This document shows positions 57,498 to 64,000 of a stretch of 64,000 nucleotides of DNA, in pieces; position 1 is the stretch's first letter; every line of letters begins with the position of its first letter. A model generated the notes under the pieces. It saw only the letters and a program-made list of their open reading frames with translations. It had not been told where the DNA came from and searched no databases. The stretch lies in NCBI GenBank assembly GCA_910589415.1, contig OU342630.1, forward strand, positions 20,927,867-20,991,866, read 5' to 3'. The position numbers and the translations under genes were made by a program. The stretch comes from Malachius bipustulatus. Taxonomy: Eukaryota; Arthropoda; Insecta; Coleoptera; Melyridae.

Positions 57498-58441
57498 GTG
57501 ATTTAAACGCAAGTTTTCTATAATAAGTTGCACCCCTGAGAAGTTATAGGAGTTGAAAGTGGGGTTTCAAATTTCGAAAAAAATTAATGTCAGTTGTACC
57601 TGAACTTTAGAAAAACCAAATTTGGTACACGTTGTGAGTGTACAAAGAGCATTCATTGACAATAAGTAGAGTTAAATTTTAGCATTTAAAGGGTTGATAA
57701 GAGATGATGCACCCTTAAAATGTTACATAATTTAATTTTTTAACCCGTTGGCCGATTTGCGAAATTGTTACTTTATTTTAATGAGAATTAATTCTAAAAC
57801 TTTCATTTCTCTTAATATTTTCCAATAAAGTTTGTAATTTTCCACGAAAAACTAAAAAATATATATAGCAGCTATATGTAACCTACCTAATAATCCAATC
57901 ATCAAAAATTAAAAAAAAAATTTATTCTCAAACGTTTTCTCTTCTTATTTAAATTTTTTTTTGTCATTTTCAACTTTTTTCCTGATCGTCAACTTTGACA
58001 TTCAATTTAAAAAACCAACTATTGAATTTTTGATGATATTATATTGAGACCTATACATAACCTAATTTTTTTTGTTTTTAGGATTTTTTCGAAAGATACA
58101 AAGTTTTTTGGAAAATAATAAGAAAAATCAAAGTTTTAGAATTAAATTCTTCATAAGACAAAGTAACAATTTCTTAAATCGGCCAACGGGTTAAGAAATT
58201 TTTTTACATTTTAAGGCTGAATCATTATCCCTTATCAACCCTTTAAAATGCTACAATTTATAACTCTGCTTATTTCAAATTAATGCTCTTGGTACACTCA
58301 CAACGTGTACCCAATTTTTTTTTTTAAGTTCAGGTTCAACTGAGATATTAATTTTATTTCGAAATTTGAAACCCCACTTTCAAATCCGATAACTTCTTAG
58401 GTGTGCAACTTATTAGTGCAGAGATAAGTTGAGTTAAATCA
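57498..58441. mobile_element. Foldback with TTGAAAGTGGGGTTTC arms
   Basis: Arms of about 430 bases: GAAAGTGGGGTTTCAAATTT near 57554 pairs with 58363-58383, and TTAACCCGTTGGCCGATTT near 57740 with 58175-58195. The outer ends are imperfect. Confidence 0.7.
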
Positions 58442-58702
58442 TCATATTTTGGGTTCTCCTACACGCTTCTGCTCTGTGTCGGTTCTTATACTAAACAGTC
58501 TGTATAATAATGATTTATTTAATTATTATATTATTAATAATAATTTCAATGTAATGTTGATTTACAAAAGTTGCGCAAACGTTTTTTGTACAATATTTTA
58601 CAAACCTGACAATTATTACAGCCCAGCAATTTTTGAATGGTACCTCACTTAAATGTTATAAGTGTAATGATGCCTGAACCAGTTTTCCCATAATGTTGCT
58701 TT

Positions 58703-59149
58703 GTAAGCTTGCTGTTATGTTGGAACAACATTTACGTGAAATATTCAGCAGAACCAACAAAAATCACATCCCCGCAATGTTATTATTTCAACGTTGTTTC
58801 AATATTTCAAATCGAAAGTTGCCTCAACCAACGTTATTCAAATATTGCTTAGTAAGCTTGCTGTTATGTTGCAACAACATATACGTGAAATATTCAACAG
58901 AACTGACAAAAATCACATCCCCGCAATGTTATTATTGCAACGTTGTTTCAATATTCAAAATCTAATGTTGCCTCAATCAACTTTATTCAAATATTGCTTT
59001 GTAAGCTTGCCGTTATGTTGCAACAACATTTACGTGAAATATTCAACAGAACCGACAAAAATCACATTCCGGCAACGTTATTATGGCAAAGTTGTTTCAA
59101 TATTCAAACTCTAATGTTGCCTCAATCAACGTTATTCAAATATTGCTTT
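58703..59149. repeat. 149-bp tandem repeat, three units
   Basis: GTAAGCTTGCTGTTATG starts at 58703, 58852 and 59000 (one base changed in the last). Each unit has the palindrome ATGTTGCAACAACAT and AACGTTGTTTCAATATT. The overlapping open frames of 85-106 codons are just the repeat read through. It forms the right arm of the CCCACTGAGCAAG block. Confidence 0.9.
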
Positions 59150-59254
59150 GTAAGGTTCTTAAAACATTGCAGTAACTTATTTACACAACTTTCGACATAA
59201 CTCAAAATTGTAATGTTCCTGTAACATTTTGTAATGTTCCTTGCTCAGTGGGAT

Positions 59255-59887
59255 GATGCACTATACAACCTTTATATATCTATAATTTACATAGCATCAT
59301 AACATAACCTTTCTTTTCAAAATATTATATATGGAGGTGAGGTAAGTGTGCTATTAAAACCATAGATTTTGTAGTTCTATTATTATAAAATCTATGATTA
59401 AAACGTGCCTACTAAATAATGGCCGTTTTTCTCAAAAAAGTTCGCGTTAGCGATTATAATACCAACAGTTACATTTTTTCTGTATAAAATATCGGCGGTT
59501 TAAAAAATGTGCTTTTAAAATGTCAATCTGCCCAGTGTGTTACAGACACTAGGAGCAAAACAAATTTCACGCAACCCTAAAACCTCCTCCACTGGTGTAT
59601 GAAACAATTTAGCATTGAAAAAGTAGCTAATTACAATGAAAAGATATGTACAAAAACTGGGTTCTGTACCTCACACGGCTCCCCAGATATCTTAAAAAAA
59701 AAACTGTAAAAAAATATTTTTTTAATAAGCCTCTATTTCAAAAAGACGCATTTATGCGGACACACGGTAATAATAAATTTTTTGCTTACTTTTGATTAAA
59801 GAAACTGCCTTAAAACTTTTTCGCAATATTAAAGATCGATGACCTTCTGTAGTAAATTTCGTCGTCTAAACATTAGTATGGAAATTG
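59255..59887. other. Part of the outer insertion; foldback fragment
   Basis: 59600-59850 is a decayed right-arm piece of the 42972 foldback family. A hairpin, ACCATAGATTTT / AAAATCTATG, is at 59359-59400. No gene seen. Confidence 0.35.
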
Positions 59888-60014
59888 TGTACAGTAACTG
59901 ACAGTTCTAAAAAATCAATTTCGGAGAAGCGGCAAGCGGATAATTTTTCTTGCAACGAAAGTTTCTGCTTGCCGCTTCTCTGAAATTACTTTTTTAGAAA
60001 TGTCAGTTACTGTA
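59888..60014. mobile_element. 127-bp palindromic MITE
   Basis: TACAGTAACTGACA at the left and TGTCAGTTACTGTA at the right. Arms of about 49 bases include GAGAAGCGGCAAGC, with a loop of about 29. Its right-hand TA served as target for the next element. Confidence 0.75.
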
Positions 60015-60830
60015 CAGGGTGATTCATTATAATGTCGCCCCCCTTTAACTTTGTTATTTCATGTGTCCCAAAAAAATTAAAAGTGGGGTTATGTAGGTGC
60101 TAAAAAAGACTTTTTTATACGTGTAACAAAAATTTGAAAGTAGATCAGTATACAGGGAAAACCAAAAATTTAATTTTTTTTTCAATGGATCACCCTATAT
60201 ATGAATTTATTTTTCGATTCCTCGTAAAATTCTAAGCATAACTTATATAACATACCGTATACCTAAATTCAATAGTTTCTGAAATATTCGCATTTGAAAC
60301 AATTTAAAAAACCGTGTGTATAACTACCAAATTGAAAACCTCGATCATCTAAAAGATTTGATACGGATTTAAATTAATAATTTAAATTAAAATAATCCAG
60401 AATTCATAACAGATTCATTGGAGAAAATGCGAACAACCCTTATAAACCCTTATAAAATGTGTTGAAAAAAATGGAGGCCCAGTAGAGCATTTTATTGTTA
60501 GATTTCTTGATTTGCAACAGGTGTTTTATAAAATATTTGATGATGTTTCAAATGCGAATATTTCGGAAGCCTTTGAATTTAGGTATACGGTATGTTATGT
60601 AAGTTATGCTTAGAATTTTACGAGGAATCGAAAAATAAATTCATATATAGGGTGATCCATTGAAAAAAAAATTAAATTTTTGGTTTTCCCTGTATACTGA
60701 TCTACTTTCAAATTTTTGTTACACGTATAAAAAAGTCTTTTTTAGCACCTACATAACCCCACTTTTAATTTTTTTGGGACACATGAAATAACAAAGTTAA
60801 AGGGGGGCGACATTATAATGAATCACCCTG
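60015..60830. mobile_element. CAGGGTGATTCATTA foldback element
   Basis: Starts CAGGGTGATTCATTATAATG and ends in the complement; TA on both sides (60013-60014, 60831-60832). Arms of about 300 bases are almost identical, so it is recent. No coding capacity. Confidence 0.9.
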
Positions 60831-60832
60831 TA

Positions 60833-62330
60833 CATAATTTTCTTACCGATGTATAGGCAGAAATGGCTTTATTGTAAAGTTTGTTGAATGGCAAAATTAT
60901 CTTGAGTGTGTTAGAGAATTATTCTTGAATAAATATTTTTATTAAATATTAAATGAGAATAAAGACGTTATTAATAATTAAACGTTACCTCAGAAAAAAT
61001 GTCAACTTTTTGATTGTTCTCATTGGAGGACACACTGTTAATTACGTCAAATAAATTATTAATGACAAATATGAGAAAATATTAATTCAAATATTCGATA
61101 ATCTATTAATTTAGCGTATAAGTATTCGTGGATAATGGGTCTTAAAAACAATCGCTTTATTTCAAGCAATCCAGCTAAAAATCGCGAGTGTTTTGAAGAC
61201 CTTATTATCCACTCATTCTTTAATAACTATGCACGATACACCTAACACGGTATGGTATTGCGCACTTATGGCGTCACACCCGAAGAGGCTGTTCATTTAC
61301 TGAATGTATCAAATTTAAAATTATGAGACCCGATTTTTTTATTAAAGCTGATTGTAAGAGGAAATAGTTTTATGAAAAATGCGTTCTATAGATATTATAA
61401 TGTAAGACGTGTGTCGATAATAAAGAATTATCGAGTAAGATGTCAGATGGACCAATAGTATAGTAAGCATATACCGGTGTATCGTGAATTCATGATACTA
61501 TTTTTCCTTCAAACATATGGCAACATAGTAAGCAATCACAATGGAAACAGTTAGACCAGTTTTGTTGTTGTTGGTACTATGTCCTGTCACTTGTCACTGT
61601 CATTACTAATAGATCAGTTCAGTCTCAGAAGCCACCGTTATATAACTAATTACGCAACATATTTGTTTTATTGTGATCAATTCGATTTTATAAGAATCCA
61701 TTGTGCGATAAAAATTGTTTATAAGCTTACGCCATTTTTGCTGGAAAGATTAACACCACTGTAGGTCGTCCATGTTGGTGAATTATAATAAATCAATAAA
61801 TATCTTTGTATTTCCTGTCAATCGACCATTTTTTTTAAATGAAATCAGTATATATTTACAAGAGAACCCAAAATAACACCAAATTGTACCCTTCTCGTGG
61901 ATTAGATTATAATTTACTAAAATGAAAATATTTTTCTTGAAGGTTAAAATTCAAGGAAATGAAGGCGCTTCAAAATTTTCCCAATAAATATCCATATATA
62001 TTATCAGTAAAATTGACTTGGCAGGAAAATTTGGCTTTCAGGAGGCCCTCACACAGGATGTTATTCTGTTAGGAAATAAACAACCCTTCGCATCATGGCG
62101 ACGCCATCAACCAATAAGTAAAGATGCTTGCTGAAACTCAGTTTTGTATTATTAGGATTAACTTTACTTCTTATTAGTTCTTATATAACATGTACAAGAT
62201 ATTCCTGCCTGGACCTACATCGTTTTATATTGTTTAAGATGATTAAAAAACTAAATTGTAGACGGATGCAACAGAAAGTATCTCGATCAACACATATTTG
62301 TCACTACTAAGATATTTTTAAGACTGTTAC
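60833..62330. other. Interior of the outer insertion, no gene recognised
   Basis: About 1.5 kb without repeat signatures that I can match. Short frames (61579-61764, 62128-62310) show no known domain. If the outer CCCAAGT element ever carried a gene, this is the stretch where remnants should lie. Confidence 0.35.
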
Positions 62331-62721
62331 AAAACAATTTTATAAACATTTTACGAATATTTTATAAGCATTTTTGGAGTCAGTAAAGAAACATTACCAT
62401 AGCATTTATAAAACTGTTTCAAAATGGTTTTAAATAACACATATTTATTATATAAGCAGAGGTATTCGCCTTACTTATAAAATAATTATAAAATTGTTAT
62501 ATAAAGGTTATATAAGACAATCAAAATAGTTTTATAAATGTCATTGGCAATCTTAATACAACTTCAACAAGGCAAAATTATTTTATAAACCTGGGCCTTT
62601 TCCGTGTTTATTGGGGTCATATAAATGTTTCAAAAACGTCTATAAAACAATACAGTTATATTACGAATTGTTGTATAGCAAGCTATATGGCCGTTATAAA
62701 CACATTTGTGTTACTTGGGTT

Positions 62722-63031
62722 GTCGTTAAATGACAATAAAGAAATATAAAAATATGCAGGTAAAACTCTGCAAGATGTGACTAGTAGAGATAAAACGAAA
62801 TGTGGGACATGAAAAAATGCCTCTTGGTGAGTAATACCTGTCTATTAAATTTCATTAAAATATCCAGAGCGGTATTATAGATATGAAAAAATTATTTATT
62901 TTTAAAAACTTTACGACCCTGTATCTCAAAAGTTAAGAGATTTAGGACATACGTTCTTATGAAGTTTTCTTCTTAAAATGGACCCAAAAATCACTCCCTT
63001 AAATATTGACATTCAATTACAAAACACCCTG
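62722..63031. mobile_element. Foldback family F2 copy, right piece
   Basis: Begins GTCGTTAAATGACAATAAAG and runs to CACCCTG with TA at 63032-63033. It completes the element begun at 46915. Compared with F2 at 1881-2561 the join is exact apart from the duplicated TT. Confidence 0.85.
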
Positions 63032-64000
63032 TATTTAAATCTTATTCCGATCTGAGATTATAATTTTTTTATATCTGAACCCAATTTTTCATAACAATAT
63101 ACAGCGTGGTGATAAAGATCCGCATAATATTAATAACTTTGATATTTACAATTTCTTTTAAAAATCCCGAAAAAAGGTCGATTTTATATGTAAAAACAAC
63201 ATTTTTATTAACATATTTTTTTTACCAAATCACATTTTTGAGATGTGACTTCATCATATTTTTTTCTTTATCGCAACCCCCATTTTTTTGTCAAGAATGG
63301 ATTCTCCTCTTGTTCGTGAATACAACGATATCACATACTAGGGGTTTATTACTATTCGCTGACAAGATACAGGGGTGTTTTGTTAGAAAAACAAAACAAG
63401 TCGAAATGTAAACAATCAGAATTCTTATCAATTAAAATAACTTCAAGTTGAAAAAAATCATTAAGGCGAATGATTCAAATCAAACTAAAAAAAGAGGTTG
63501 TCCGTTCTTTTTATCTCAAAAACCCGTATCTAACAAAAAACTTATCCTAATTGAAATGATTATCTTAAAATTTATCGTTACCAATAAGAGGCTTAAGGTG
63601 GAAAACACACTGAAATGTTAGTTCTGCTTGTACGAAAATCGTGAAAAGTCAACAATCTTGTCGATCAAAAAAAATATGGGGGTGTCATTTGAAAAAAAAA
63701 GTAAGGGATGATTACTTAGGGGTGGAAAGGCGTAAGGAGGCATTGAGAGTGCAGCTGCAAAGCCTTAGGGGTAGGTATGGTTGAAATTTCCCGAATTTCA
63801 TTTTGTTTATTTTTTGAAATAACGCGGGTATCCCTTGATAAAGAAATCTTGGGACACCCTGTATGCACTCAAAAATACCTGCCCTATACCTACACGTCCT
63901 TTTATAAAAAGTTAAATATTTCAAAGAAGCAAAGTGTAGATTATTATCTTGATACGTGTGAATATAATTAAGTTACTACATTGGTACATACCTAATTATA
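63032..64000. other. No gene; unpaired element end at 63854
   Basis: GGGACACCCTGTA at 63851-63863 is a right-hand CAGGGTG-type terminus whose left partner was not identified. A 101-codon plus-strand frame (63106-63411) lies in AT-rich sequence without a known domain. Confidence 0.35.

Larger units (their letters stand above)
47903..59252. mobile_element. 11.35-kb block with CCCACTGAGCAAG inverted ends
   Basis: Left end CCCACTGAGCAAGAA, right end complement of CCCACTGAGCAAGGAA, with AT at 47901-47902 and 59253-59254. Both arms are filled with a short motif, GCAACATT or its complement AATGTTGC, in both orientations. The left arm ends in a 75-bp tandem repeat and the right arm in a 149-bp one. 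The interior holds further nested elements and two putative minus-strand exons. Enspm/CACTA elements also combine CACT-type ends, two- or three-base duplications and subterminal motif arrays, but a CACTA reading here would need unequal flanks (TCC and GGA), so that assignment is not supported. Confidence 0.6.
47373..62719. mobile_element. 15.3-kb insertion with CCCAAGTARCACAAAT inverted ends
   Basis: Left end CCCAAGTAGCACAAAT, right end the complement of CCCAAGTAACACAAAT, flanked by TT on both sides (47371-47372 and 62720-62721). Removing it and one TT restores the uninterrupted F2 foldback sequence, CACAAGATTGTCGTT, as in the F2 reference. Both ends are followed by several hundred bases rich in the degenerate motif TTTATAAAAC. 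Most of the length is other elements, including the CCCACTGAGCAAG block at 47903-59252, so the original element was probably about 4 kb. No transposase is recognised in the 59255-62330 part. The superfamily is unknown. Confidence 0.7.

Noticed and set aside
58693..59200. Frames of 85-106 codons as a repeat protein
   Set aside because: They are overlapping readings of a 149-base DNA tandem repeat, open in more than one frame.
47373..62719. A Maverick/Polinton or other single giant transposon
   Set aside because: The length is suggestive, but no polymerase B, integrase, ATPase or protease motif is visible, the ends are short, the duplication is two bases, and most of the length is clearly other nested elements.

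Overview
The window is AT-rich nuclear DNA of an insect. The best host-gene evidence is the N-terminal part of an odorant receptor gene on the minus strand (15864-16722), with three exons whose splice sites and reading phase agree. The mobile elements also fit an insect: jockey-type LINEs, a Dong/R4-type LINE sitting in an (AAT)n tract, a Penelope-like GIY-YIG element, mariner-like transposases (one with a DUF4817-type N-terminus) and a Harbinger remnant. I cannot name the order with confidence; a beetle is a guess. No prokaryotic operons, rRNA or CRISPR arrays are seen.

Almost everything else is nested transposable elements. The dominant class is a set of foldback (snapback) elements of about 0.3-1.7 kb. 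They begin CAGGGTG, end CACCCTG, are flanked by a TA duplication, and have arms of very different sequence. Well-bounded copies are 1881-2561, 22509-23508, 25899-26541, 42972-43884, 51796-53502 and 60015-60830. A 700-bp member (33486-34185) still encodes the C-terminal half of a Tc1/mariner-type transposase, and the foldback at 51796-53502 carries a transposase C-terminus in its loop.

Layout. 1-7450: foldbacks, a dispersed repeat broken by a 2-kb insertion, a tRNA-like sequence, and a decayed jockey LINE inside a foldback. 7450-12200: little recognisable, apart from an inverted pair of hammerhead-like ribozyme motifs (8154-8264) and a tRNA-headed SINE candidate. 12240-14040: Penelope-like 3' half between two (TA)n tracts. 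14087-15700: a 627-bp tandem duplication. 15864-16722: odorant receptor. 17658-20100: foldback interrupted by a Dong-like LINE. 20250-24240: mariner-like transposase, Harbinger remnant and foldbacks. 25660-28250: triple nesting of repeats. 28945-30065: LINE 3' end with RNase H. 32650-41760: a cluster of hairpins with CG-rich apices, plus two adjacent tandem duplications. 33486-36810: mariner-like element and a second jockey LINE.

The most unusual structure is 47373-62719. A foldback element of the same family as 1881-2561 (46915-47372 joined to 62722-63031) is split by 15.3 kb. That block starts CCCAAGTAGCACAAAT, ends in the matching inverted repeat, and has a two-base TT duplication. Inside it is a second block (47903-59252) with termini CCCACTGAGCAAG and a two-base AT duplication, and a third CCCAAGTAACACAA end lies at 48478. 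Each of these CCCA ends is followed by a long run of its own short degenerate motif (TTTATAAAAC, GCAACATT or AGACGTCT). I do not recognise this as a named superfamily. Two putative minus-strand exons in the interior (49444-49592, 50569-50723) may be remnants of its gene.
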